64,000 nt of DNA from Pseudomonadota bacterium (lineage in GTDB: Bacteria > Desulfobacterota > Desulfovibrionia > Desulfovibrionales > Desulfomicrobiaceae), in contig JAHIQM010000007.1 in assembly GCA_018902545.1 (NCBI GenBank), positions 1 to 64,000 of the forward strand. The letters run 5' to 3'. The notes under the pieces were generated by a model, which saw nothing but the letters and a program-made list of their open reading frames with translations, ran no database searches and was not told where the DNA came from. Numbering within the stretch: the stretch's first letter is position 1; each line of letters starts with the position of its first letter. Both the position numbers and the translations under genes were made by a program. Below, one piece after another: positions 43,719-52,715 of the stretch.

Positions 43719-45185
43719 CTATTTTCGTAATGTAAAAATAAATTTATTTATCAGATATGACTCTGCGCCGTCTGGCTTTTTGCACAAAAACCAAATAAAT
43801 AATACAGTTAAAACATAAGCAAAAATTCCACACACTATTTTATATATCAATAGAATTGGAAGAGGATAAACCATATATTTATCAATATTATATAGTAATA
43901 CAGCCATAGCGAGCACACCAAGAATCGGTCTGTATGCATTTCTCGCGAAATCACCGACAGCCACCACCGGAAATACAATGCGAACAAGAACGAAAGTGGA
44001 AAGCGCACCGACCACTGCAACAATCAGACGGAACCACGCTATCTCAATAGCATCACTCCCGGACGCTACGAACATCGCCAGTGCTGCGAAGGCCCCGACC
44101 TGAATGAACGAGACCATGACGTTTAGCCGCACATAACCGAGCACCAGCATTACGTATCCACTGCTCGTCGTGATGGCTTCGAAAAAACCGATCCACGCCA
44201 GAATCTGCACGAATGGAATTGCAGCCAGCCATTTGCTTCCGAGAAGAAGAGGCACTGCTTCCTGAGCGACCAGCGCCAGGCCGACCGCTGCCGGCATGAC
44301 GATCAGAGTTTGCAAACCCTGCGCGAGCAGAAATAGCCTTTTCAATTCAGGCCAATTATTCTGGTGTCTTGAAAAAGCGGGGAAAAGAACACGATTAAAA
44401 GGCGCTAGCAATTCGCTGGAGGGCATGACGGAAATGTGTGCGGCCAAAGTGTATGATCCGAGCACTGAAGAAGAAAACCAACGGCCGACAAAAAAATTCT
44501 GCAGATTTTCCTTGAGATAGTTCCCGACGTTCTTGAGCAACATCCACTGCGAAATAGAAAGAATCGGCCTCCATTCCTTAAGCGAGAGAGAAGGACGCAT
44601 CGGATGGAGCACATAGCTCAACACCGTACCGATCAGCGCTGTGGCTAGGGAACCGAATACCAGGGCCCAGTAGGAACGAAGCGTCCACGCCAGAACAACG
44701 GTAACGAGAAAGCCCAAAATTCTCCTCGTAACGAGGTAACGAAATTCAGCGTCAAACTGCATGTTCTTGTGGAAATCTACAAGGCCAATATTTTGCAATC
44801 CCGTAAGAAATGGCATGAATGCCAAGAAGTACAAAGGCTCGAGTGACCTCTCGGCATTGAAATATTCGGCAATAAAGGGGCTCGTCAAAAGCAGTATTGA
44901 TGTGACGAGAAAACCCTGCAGTACCTTGATAGTCCATGCCGTATCATAGTGGGCCTTGGTCGCGTCCTGAATCTTGATAAGGGGTACCTGGACTCCCATA
45001 TTTAAAAATACGTTGGTCAGGCCAACAGAAAGAGTGGCTATGGCCACGATGCCGAAATCTTCTGGAGTTAGAATTCGTGCAAGAATAAAGGTACTGACCA
45101 GTCCGACAAGACGGTCAACCCATCTGATGCTGACTGTAAAAAAAGTGCCCTTGATTATACTATTTCCAGTATTTTTTGCTTTCAT
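43719..45185 (-). CDS. Wzx-type polysaccharide flippase (MOP superfamily)
   Basis: A 488-residue membrane protein with about 12-14 helices, starting KGTFFTVSIRWVDRLVGLVS and continuing with FILARILTPEDFGIVAIATL, which is characteristic of WzxC/RfbX polysaccharide exporters. It would flip lipid-linked repeat units across the inner membrane for polymerisation by the Wzy-like protein encoded further upstream. It overlaps the QueC-like gene's end by 4 bp and is AT-rich. Confidence 0.9.
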   Translation of the reverse strand: MKAKNTGNSIIKGTFFTVSIRWVDRLVGLVSTFILARILTPEDFGIVAIATLSVGLTNVFLNMGVQVPLIKIQDATKAHYDTAWTIKVLQGFLVTSILLLTSPFIAEYFNAERSLEPLYFLAFMPFLTGLQNIGLVDFHKNMQFDAEFRYLVTRRILGFLVTVVLAWTLRSYWALVFGSLATALIGTVLSYVLHPMRPSLSLKEWRPILSISQWMLLKNVGNYLKENLQNFFVGRWFSSSVLGSYTLAAHISVMPSSELLAPFNRVLFPAFSRHQNNWPELKRLFLLAQGLQTLIVMPAAVGLALVAQEAVPLLLGSKWLAAIPFVQILAWIGFFEAITTSSGYVMLVLGYVRLNVMVSFIQVGAFAALAMFVASGSDAIEIAWFRLIVAVVGALSTFVLVRIVFPVVAVGDFARNAYRPILGVLAMAVLLYNIDKYMVYPLPILLIYKIVCGIFAYVLTVLFIWFLCKKPDGAESYLINKFIFTLRK

Positions 45186-45970
45186 GAAGGCCTATTTCTA
45201 ACGAACGCACGAACATTTTTTAATATGGGGTATAATGATGAATCTTTATTAATGTATTTTCTTACATCAAAAAAATTGTCGAGATAATATGCGATATTCC
45301 CATAAATGCCCAATCTGTATCCGAGCCCCTTGTGTTTTGTGGACTTGCATGGATTACAGGTCCCACACGGAAGGGAGGAAACTTTCGGTCTGTGACAAAA
45401 CCACGACAATTCAAGAATATCAGCGAAACCATTCTCCCTGGCTATGCGCAGCATATCGAGCTTGGAAACGTCCTTGACGGCGAACAGGAAATAGCGAAAC
45501 AAATCATGTTCGGGCGTACCGGCGTACTCATCGTCGACAACATGGCCGTTTTCCGTCTTCTTCAGAAAAGGTCTGACTACGGAATGACAGCCAGTCCGGG
45601 AATCGCTTTGCTCGATGACAAGTTCCAAGTCTTTAATGCCGGTCTGCTTTGCCCACATGGCCAACCACTCGTACTGCCCTCCAAGTTTGTTCCGCAGTCG
45701 GAAAATGCTATCCGTAATCTGCCGATCCTCTTTGATATCAGCTTTATCAAACAATATTGCCGGCAATAACAACTTATTGAGCTGAGGATATCGTTGTTGC
45801 AACATTTTTTTGATATTACTCATCGCTTTAAGCTCTTGAACAAGAGACCATCTGAATGGATCTACAATATAATATGGCTGGACAGAATTTTTATTAACAA
45901 TAAGAAGCTGCAGAACTCTGAACGTTGAATCCCATCCTCCTGTCCATAATACTTTATGTACATTATTCAT
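45182..45970 (-). CDS. QueC-like PP-loop ATPase in exopolysaccharide locus
   Basis: A 262-residue protein of the adenine-nucleotide alpha-hydrolase fold. The PP-loop is TGGWDS (residues 10-15). Near the C-terminus, C192-x9-C202-x2-C205-x2-C208 followed by KGLGYRL matches the zinc site of QueC (C-x8-C-x2-C-x2-C then NGL). QueC turns a carboxylate into an amide and then a nitrile in deazaguanine synthesis. No other queuosine gene is near, so it probably acts on a sugar acid or protein. It overlaps the flippase start by 4 bp. ATG 45970 has TTGGAG upstream. Confidence 0.75.
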   Translation of the reverse strand: MNNVHKVLWTGGWDSTFRVLQLLIVNKNSVQPYYIVDPFRWSLVQELKAMSNIKKMLQQRYPQLNKLLLPAILFDKADIKEDRQITDSIFRLRNKLGGQYEWLAMWAKQTGIKDLELVIEQSDSRTGCHSVVRPFLKKTENGHVVDDEYAGTPEHDLFRYFLFAVKDVSKLDMLRIARENGFADILELSWFCHRPKVSSLPCGTCNPCKSTKHKGLGYRLGIYGNIAYYLDNFFDVRKYINKDSSLYPILKNVRAFVRNRPS

Positions 45971-45984
45971 ATTAACTCCAATTA

Positions 45985-48339
45985 TTATTTTAAAGGCAAA
46001 TATGGAGCAGTCCACACACCTGTTCCAAATGATGTAACTATTATTTCCTTAAAATTCATGGGATTGAATGAGATACTTTGAATAGGCGCACCTGGGTATG
46101 AAGCATACGGTTTGAACGATCTGCCAAAATTATCACTGTAATATAACCCGTTGTGGACATCACCGACATATATCAATTTCGGGTCTTCAGGATGAACAGC
46201 AACCGACATGAGGTGATATCCGGCTTTGTCCTTTTTGACATCGCGAGGAAAAATCCGTTCCCAGGAAACACCGCCGTCGATGGTTCTGTACAAGCCACCT
46301 TGACGCCAGCGCCGCAGAGGGGATGCGGCCGTCACATAAATGATGTTCTCGTCTTTTGGATCGAAGCAGAATGCGGTCGATTGCCAGACTAAATTGTGCC
46401 CCCCGCTAATGTCCGCCCACGTTTCTCCGCCATCCGTGGATCGCCAGAGACCGCCCGGAATCTTATACGATATTTCCGCAGAGGACCCCCGCAAGCCGGT
46501 GATGAGGCAGTACACATTCCCGCTGACAGGATGCACCCTGATACGGTAGATATGGAGATTGCGCATGCCCGACGGTCGGTGCAGGTGACCGAGACCCTCC
46601 GACTTGCGCGTCCATGTCCTGCCCCCATCTTCCGACTTGTACACGCCCGCATGGTCATCGTCTGCCTCGCCGAATACTCCTGCGTAGAGCACCCTTCTGT
46701 CCGCGGGGGATTTCGGATCCAAAGCAACAGTGGTGCAAACTTGGGCCGGAAGAGCATTCTCCGCATCTCTGCGGTATGGCACCGACCAGTTAATTCCATA
46801 ATCCTCAGAAAGAACCACACCACCTTTCGTATGAATGGGCCGCTTAGGATTGATGGGTCGCAGAAAATTATCATACGGGATATCGTGCAGTTGGCTGGCA
46901 GCTGCATATAAGCGGCCGGGCACAGCAGGGTCCAACGACACATCGTAAAATGTGTTTGTCCAGGGTGAGCCCTTGGCAGACCATACCCAACTCCTTCCCC
47001 GATCGACGGAATAGGCAAAACCAATATCCGTATACGATATATATTGTCTGGTCGGATCATGAGGATCAAAGTGAAACCCCCAAGCGCTCGTTACCTCAAG
47101 ACCTATGGAGGTATTGAACTTCTCACCTCCATTCTGCATCGTATGCTCGGACATGATCTGATACCAGGTATCTCCTTGGTCATCAGACCTGTATATATCG
47201 CCTTGCGTTGTCAGAATAAGGGTATTGCTGTTCATTGGATCGACAGTAAGCCCATTTCTTGTGATGTAGTAACTCCATCGCAGTTTTGTCTGAACCCATG
47301 AGACGTCGACGTTCGCCTTTTCACTAAAAATGACTCCTGAACCCGCCATGCGAAAAACAGATTTCCACGTCTTCCCGGAATCTTCAGACTTGAATAACTC
47401 CCTGTTCTGCCGTTTGCCTGTTTGAGCGACGTACATGCAACGCGTCTGACCGGGCGGGATTACCAACACGGTCTCATCGCGATACGGCGTTCTGATGATG
47501 TTCCATTTTTTTCCGCCATCTGAAGACAAAATCAGACCGGAAGGTTCCGTCGAGAGCAAGAGGGTTTCGCCATCCGGCGCGGCAGAAGCAGCCATGGCCC
47601 TTACTTCTCCGTAATCACCCAAGGTCATGCCCTGTGCCCAGGAATTTCCCCGATCTGCACTGGATATAAGCTGGCCTGACCCTACGACGGCGTAGACGGC
47701 GCGGCCCGAGTCCGCCAGCAAGGATATGGGCCCGTCATTGACCTTCCGCCAAGTAACCGCGTGATTGTCTGTCCGCCATAGACCGTCCTCGGTCCCAACC
47801 AAGAGCACGTCAGGCGTTCCGGGCAAGGCGCACACGGCCTGAATCTTCGATTTTCCCCAGACAGTGGCGTCCAAGGCGAACCAGTTCAGACCTTTATCCG
47901 TGCTATAGCGCAGCTCATGGGTTCTGCCCCGGGGCCAGTAAATTTTCTCCCGAAAAAACGCGGGCTTCGTGGAATAGTGCATACGGTAGAGACCATTGCC
48001 GCGATGAATGAGCTCCCAGTTCCTGCCGCCATTTTCGGATCGGAACGCGGCGCCCATGTCAGTGGCAAGAAGGACGAGGCCAGGATCGAAGGGTGAAAAT
48101 GATGGGTTGTACGTCCCGCCCGCTCCTCCCAGTCCCAAGGGCGACCAGCCGGCATCGGAGCTGCGTGGAAGAGGTGGAAATTTTTCGGGCGCCGTAAATG
48201 GATCCTCTTTTTCGCCTTGCACGACAGTCCCTACAGGGACCGTTCGGTTGTCCTCCTCAGCCCAAACCAACGTTGCTGGGGCGAGACATGCTAAGCACAG
48301 CAGGATCAGGATACCGGATAAACGGAGTATGGCTGTCAT
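45985..48339 (-). CDS. Secreted Asp-box beta-propeller protein (GH74/VPS10-like)
   Basis: A 784-residue exported protein with a Sec signal (LSGILILLCLACLAPATLVWA). At least thirteen Asp-box motifs (S/T-x-D/N-x-G-x-x-W/F) are spread along its length, for example SENGGRNW, STDKGLNW, SSDGGKKW, SEDSGKTW, SEDGGRTW, STDGGETW and TIDGGVSW. That count and length suit two seven-bladed propellers as in GH74 glycosidases. In this locus it may trim, cut or bind the exopolysaccharide. Catalytic residues were not assigned. It overlaps the upstream gene by 4 bp. Confidence 0.82.
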   Translation of the reverse strand: MTAILRLSGILILLCLACLAPATLVWAEEDNRTVPVGTVVQGEKEDPFTAPEKFPPLPRSSDAGWSPLGLGGAGGTYNPSFSPFDPGLVLLATDMGAAFRSENGGRNWELIHRGNGLYRMHYSTKPAFFREKIYWPRGRTHELRYSTDKGLNWFALDATVWGKSKIQAVCALPGTPDVLLVGTEDGLWRTDNHAVTWRKVNDGPISLLADSGRAVYAVVGSGQLISSADRGNSWAQGMTLGDYGEVRAMAASAAPDGETLLLSTEPSGLILSSDGGKKWNIIRTPYRDETVLVIPPGQTRCMYVAQTGKRQNRELFKSEDSGKTWKSVFRMAGSGVIFSEKANVDVSWVQTKLRWSYYITRNGLTVDPMNSNTLILTTQGDIYRSDDQGDTWYQIMSEHTMQNGGEKFNTSIGLEVTSAWGFHFDPHDPTRQYISYTDIGFAYSVDRGRSWVWSAKGSPWTNTFYDVSLDPAVPGRLYAAASQLHDIPYDNFLRPINPKRPIHTKGGVVLSEDYGINWSVPYRRDAENALPAQVCTTVALDPKSPADRRVLYAGVFGEADDDHAGVYKSEDGGRTWTRKSEGLGHLHRPSGMRNLHIYRIRVHPVSGNVYCLITGLRGSSAEISYKIPGGLWRSTDGGETWADISGGHNLVWQSTAFCFDPKDENIIYVTAASPLRRWRQGGLYRTIDGGVSWERIFPRDVKKDKAGYHLMSVAVHPEDPKLIYVGDVHNGLYYSDNFGRSFKPYASYPGAPIQSISFNPMNFKEIIVTSFGTGVWTAPYLPLK

Positions 48340-50171
48340 GGCTGCACCGTGGGACCGTCGAAAAGTGACAGAACCATCTCTGCGGTCACGATTTTGCCGA
48401 TCACGTAATGATCGGACGCCTGCAATCTTTCCCGCTGCAACAACGCCTTCACCCTGTCCGCTGACATGTACTCGTAAATCTTCAACGTTTCGATGTTCCG
48501 GCAGAAATCCTCCAGGAGATGGTCCCTGACCCAGTATTTCCAGTCCTCCAGCGGAACCTCCGGACGTGACGGCAACCCCAGCATCCGGCCGATTTTGTCA
48601 GGTCCGTGGCGGAGCACTTTGTGAAACAAGTACGGAATTTTCCTGCCTGGTGCGTAATGCGCGGGGAGCAACCCGTGCACAGGGAGATTCCTGAAGACGT
48701 CATGGCGGCTCAACACATGCCCAAAGAGGCTGTGGCGCTTCCAGTACGGAAATTCGTCGTGAATGAACGGGGTGAGGGTCAGAGTGCTGAGATTGCTGTG
48801 ATACGACAGGAGGCGGATGTCGGAGTCCCAGTATGGAGAGGCCATGGCTACGTAGTTGTCGGCCAGGGCAAGTTCTCCGCCGAAATACTTGGTCGCGAGT
48901 TCGTAATGCGCAAACGTGAGCTGCCGGTCCGAGAGCCGTCTGGAAGACCATGACAAGGCGCTTTCCAGATGATGCGCCGAGGCTTCGAAATTCCCGAGGG
49001 CCGCGTCCCTGTTCCTGAACAGATCGAGGAATTTGCTATCCAGCGGGCGATATGCCGGATCCTTGACCATCCCGATTGCACTAACGGAAAAGGTATGCGG
49101 AGTCGCGCCCGAACTGCGGAAGAAATGGTCGGCTGAAATACCGGTAATGACCGACTGCAGGTCGCACCCGGCCAACCGTTCATACGCGAAGGTCAAGGAG
49201 GAGCGCAGGGCGTTGATCGTCCCGCCGGAATACTTGAGGGTTTTCTCGGCCAGCCCGTACAGTCCGCCCAGAACGTTCGTATCGATTTCCAGGGCATGGT
49301 GAACAAGCTCCAGCGCGGCCGCAATCTGCGCGCCCTCGTGCATGTCCGGGCAACCGGCGATGCCGTAAGTGTAGAGCTCGAGCTCGACATCCTTGGGCTT
49401 GAAGGAAATGGCCACCCTGGAGTCGAAGCCCGAGGTCACCGATGCGGCGTACCTCCCCTTGGACAGCGAATTGTAATACTTCGGAATCCGTTGGGCGAAG
49501 ACCTCGTACGTACGCTCCTTCATCTCCTGCTCCGGACATGAAGGGACATCTGCGGCATACGTCGGGGCATACCCCTCCATTACCTGCTTTCCGCCACCAC
49601 TGTTCGTCCGCAACACGCTGGCCGCCGGCATACGCAGCACGTTGCGAATCGGCGTGGTATTTCCCACAGGAAAATTGAAGAAGACGAAATCCGACAGCCA
49701 CTTCTCCTCGAACTCCCTGCGCCCGAGACACCTGAAGAAGGTCGCCAGTGTCGTCGAACAGATCAGCTGATCGCTGCCATCATGGTAGAAGAGGGGTTGC
49801 TGCGAACACCTGTCGGACACCATGCAGGTTTCGCCCGTATCCCGGAAATGAACACACAGCGCGAAGTGTGATTTGAGTTCCCGGAAAAATCCATATTTCC
49901 CGGAATCAAGGGCAGCGACGACATCGCGCCAGGGTACGGCCGCGTGATCCGCAAGGAAGCCGCAGTACCAGCCGCAGGCCCGACCATCGTCGAAAAACCT
50001 GTCCTCCCCGAGCCGACAGTTACTGACGAAGGATACGGCGGAGTACAAACGCTCTTCCGAGCACTCCCTTACGGCGAGTTTGCGAGCCATGTCGATGGAC
50101 TCCCTGGCTCCGGACAGGCGACCCTGCGCATCGACGCGGGATCCATTGGAAATGAACATGCAGCCGGGCAT
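48336..50171 (-). CDS. Asparagine-synthase-like protein lacking the N-terminal glutaminase Cys
   Basis: A 611-residue protein. Residues about 50-165 look like a degenerate class II glutamine amidotransferase domain (GWYCGFLADHAAV; MVSDRCSQQPLFYHDG), but no Cys2 follows the start Met (it begins MPGC). The synthetase half has the PP-loop SVTSGFDSRVAI (245-256). Exosortase loci often carry AsnB-like amidotransferases; here loss of the usual catalytic Cys recalls beta-lactam synthetase-like members that do not use glutamine. The substrate is unknown. The neighbouring QueC-like gene encodes a second PP-loop enzyme. Confidence 0.75.
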   Translation of the reverse strand: MPGCMFISNGSRVDAQGRLSGARESIDMARKLAVRECSEERLYSAVSFVSNCRLGEDRFFDDGRACGWYCGFLADHAAVPWRDVVAALDSGKYGFFRELKSHFALCVHFRDTGETCMVSDRCSQQPLFYHDGSDQLICSTTLATFFRCLGRREFEEKWLSDFVFFNFPVGNTTPIRNVLRMPAASVLRTNSGGGKQVMEGYAPTYAADVPSCPEQEMKERTYEVFAQRIPKYYNSLSKGRYAASVTSGFDSRVAISFKPKDVELELYTYGIAGCPDMHEGAQIAAALELVHHALEIDTNVLGGLYGLAEKTLKYSGGTINALRSSLTFAYERLAGCDLQSVITGISADHFFRSSGATPHTFSVSAIGMVKDPAYRPLDSKFLDLFRNRDAALGNFEASAHHLESALSWSSRRLSDRQLTFAHYELATKYFGGELALADNYVAMASPYWDSDIRLLSYHSNLSTLTLTPFIHDEFPYWKRHSLFGHVLSRHDVFRNLPVHGLLPAHYAPGRKIPYLFHKVLRHGPDKIGRMLGLPSRPEVPLEDWKYWVRDHLLEDFCRNIETLKIYEYMSADRVKALLQRERLQASDHYVIGKIVTAEMVLSLFDGPTVQP

Positions 50172-50208
50172 TTCAGACCTCTCTTGACGTGAATGAACTC
50201 AACCGGAA

Positions 50209-51384
50209 CTATCCGACACCACAACTCAGTTTGACCAGTTTCAGACACCTCCTCACCAGTCGGCTCGACACACTCCCCTGGTATTCACGCAGGAAATGGC
50301 AGAGGTACCTTCCGTTCGTGTACTCGACCCGCCCCTTGCGCACCACATGCGGACACCCGATCCGTTCCACCCTGACGTGGTCTCCATCCATGAGTGGAAC
50401 TCCCCGCTTGCGTTCCCGCGAAGCCAGGGTCGTGGCCAGATAGTACTGTTTGGAAATCTCCACCGACCCGGACTCGTACCCCCCTCCTGGCCAGCAGAGC
50501 AGGTTCACCTCCTTGGAGAGGCGGGATTCCAGTATCCTTTTGGACTCGCCCAGTTCCCAATGCAGTCGCCGACGATATTCGTCTTCGGTTTCGGTAGATT
50601 CGTGCAGTTGGTTGCCGAACCTGAATTCCCCGGCAAGAACATGGAGCTCGGATCGCCAACCGGGCTGGTCGAAGAATGCGTGCCCTCTGGAAGCAACATG
50701 CGCCTCTAGGTGCCTGGACAACCGCTCATCCGGGAAGAACCGCCGGACTTCCAGGGACTTTCCGTGCGCATAGACCGGGCTGCCCAGCCGCGACGGACGC
50801 GACGCCGGATCAGCGCTCAGGTACGCCCACTTCTCTTCCGGATTCTCGTTCCAATCCATCCAGACATATGGATCCCCGGGATGGCGAAAGTCGACGATCT
50901 CCGGTCCGCTGAAATACCAGGTGTGCGTCATGCCGTGAGACTGAATATCCATGACCCCTTCCTGCTCCATGACCCGCATCTCGGCCCAGGATAAAAAACC
51001 GTGGGGTGTCAGGTCTTCGATTCGAGCCCTGCCTTCCCATACGTCATCGAGATTCAGGCGCGGATCCGGCGCGGGGTCGACGAACTCGGGGTTGACGAAG
51101 ATCGTGCCCTTGAAGCCATATTTCCTGAGAATGGGGTAGGCGAAAACCCAATTATCGAGATAACCGTCATCGAAGTGAAGGAAGACACTACGCTCGGGGA
51201 GTTCGGCGCCGAACCTGACATGGGAGTAATACTCCTTGAAATCTATCGGCACGAAACCCTTGCTTCTGAGACAACGAATATGATCCTCGAAAAGCCCGTA
51301 CGGTATGGTCAAGAAATCCCAAATCCAGTCCTTCTTCGGTAACCCCACGGAATGGTACATGACGACGGGAATGTTTCGACGCAT
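50209..51384 (-). CDS. Polysaccharide deacetylase (carbohydrate esterase 4, NodB homology)
   Basis: A 391-residue enzyme. NodB motif 1 is FLHFDDGYLDN, motif 2 is IQSHGMTHTW, and the N-terminus has VMYHSVG. At 391 residues it is longer than the roughly 280-residue deacetylases usual in XrtA loci and has an extra region (about 200-290). It would remove N- or O-acetyl groups from the polysaccharide or its precursors. ATG 51384 overlaps the upstream stop; the frame also allows GTG 51387. Confidence 0.85.
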   Translation of the reverse strand: MRRNIPVVMYHSVGLPKKDWIWDFLTIPYGLFEDHIRCLRSKGFVPIDFKEYYSHVRFGAELPERSVFLHFDDGYLDNWVFAYPILRKYGFKGTIFVNPEFVDPAPDPRLNLDDVWEGRARIEDLTPHGFLSWAEMRVMEQEGVMDIQSHGMTHTWYFSGPEIVDFRHPGDPYVWMDWNENPEEKWAYLSADPASRPSRLGSPVYAHGKSLEVRRFFPDERLSRHLEAHVASRGHAFFDQPGWRSELHVLAGEFRFGNQLHESTETEDEYRRRLHWELGESKRILESRLSKEVNLLCWPGGGYESGSVEISKQYYLATTLASRERKRGVPLMDGDHVRVERIGCPHVVRKGRVEYTNGRYLCHFLREYQGSVSSRLVRRCLKLVKLSCGVG

Positions 51385-52715
51385 CACGGCCTCACGTCCG
51401 AAATGAATATGCGGTGCTTGCCGCCGACGGTCTGAGGGAACGATTCGACGTAGTTCACCCGCATCACAACCCTGGGAACAGGCAGGGCCGAAAGATTCGC
51501 GTTGATGGCCTCGATTTTTCCCCTGTCGGCCTCATCGAACGCGGTCGAGCGGATAATGTTCAGGTCGATGTTCACGAGATCCCGTTGATGGAACTGGAAA
51601 TTCTTGATGCCCCGTATGCCTGCGACCTGCCTGACCAGCAGTGTGCCGTGCAATATATGCCCGCCTTCGCAGACGAAACGGTCGTAGAGACGCCCTATAT
51701 TCATCCGCATGAGGGGAAAACCCCTCCCGCACGCACAGACAGAATTTACCGGCTGCGCATAATCTCCGATTTCATAACGCAAAAATGGCATCGCATAACT
51801 ATTTAATGGCGTGACGACGACCTTCTTCGCTTCTCCTGGCGCTTCAGGATCATCGACAAATTCGACATATGACGAATGCGTCAGGAGATGCATACCACCA
51901 TGAGCACATTCAGAGGCTATTCCAGGGCATTCTCTACTTCCATACTGGTCATATACTTTGCATTGAAACGCTTTATCCAGAATACTTCTTTGATCATCAA
52001 GCAACTGCTCGGCAGAAGTCTGGATTCCTTTCACATTATTCAAGCGCACATTTTTATTCACTATATGATGCGCAAAACCGGATATGACTGATGGATATCC
52101 GTAAATGAACGCATTTCCGGATCTCTGGATTTCAGCGATCCACGAATTAAAAATATCTTCGTTGTATTTGTATGCATTCAGAATAACGGTAGTTGCCAGA
52201 CTCTCTTTGATTTTTCCAAGCAGAGACTTTTTTTTGGAGAAATCTTTCGGATTTCCCCAGATCGAAAACACACGTTCACCTTCGCGCCATCCCGCCATCT
52301 TCAGGCTGAGCATCAGGTTCGCGCACATCTGCTCGTAGACATCCATCTCCTGGAAGAACTGCAATGGTTCACCGGTCGAGCCACCTGTGGAGTTGCCACG
52401 CAGCACGTTGACATCGAAACGTGAGGAAATCAGCGCATTCCGGTTGCGCTTGATGATGTCCTTGGTCAGGCAGGGCAGCTTCGCATAATCGGCGCGGGAC
52501 TTGATCTCGTCGGGGTGGACACCCGCCTCCCTGAACATTTCGCGATAGAACGGGACTGTCTCGAAGGCATGGCGCAGCAGCGCCCTCAGTCTGCCGAACT
52601 GGTCGGCCTCGAGTTCCTCTCGCGAACGCCACTGAAGAGCCTCGTACTCCATCAGGTACGCATACCTTCTGGAGCCCTGAACCCTCGCTGCAAATCTCTG
52701 CACAAGGCTACGCAC
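51384..52715 (-). CDS. CapK/phenylacetate-CoA-ligase-like adenylate-forming protein
   Basis: A 443-residue member of the adenylate-forming fold. A conserved core is visible: RGNSTGGSTGEPLQFFQ (P-loop), IQTSAEQLLDDQ, DQYGSRECPGIASEC (A5-like), and RYEIGDYAQP. CapK-type proteins accompany polysaccharide genes in many bacteria, with an unproven role, perhaps activating an acyl group for decoration. The start is taken as GTG 52715, which lies 6 bp after GGAG; GTG 52721 is inside that site. The middle (about 51.8-52.25 kb) is AT-richer. Confidence 0.82.
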   Translation of the reverse strand: MRSLVQRFAARVQGSRRYAYLMEYEALQWRSREELEADQFGRLRALLRHAFETVPFYREMFREAGVHPDEIKSRADYAKLPCLTKDIIKRNRNALISSRFDVNVLRGNSTGGSTGEPLQFFQEMDVYEQMCANLMLSLKMAGWREGERVFSIWGNPKDFSKKKSLLGKIKESLATTVILNAYKYNEDIFNSWIAEIQRSGNAFIYGYPSVISGFAHHIVNKNVRLNNVKGIQTSAEQLLDDQRSILDKAFQCKVYDQYGSRECPGIASECAHGGMHLLTHSSYVEFVDDPEAPGEAKKVVVTPLNSYAMPFLRYEIGDYAQPVNSVCACGRGFPLMRMNIGRLYDRFVCEGGHILHGTLLVRQVAGIRGIKNFQFHQRDLVNIDLNIIRSTAFDEADRGKIEAINANLSALPVPRVVMRVNYVESFPQTVGGKHRIFISDVRP

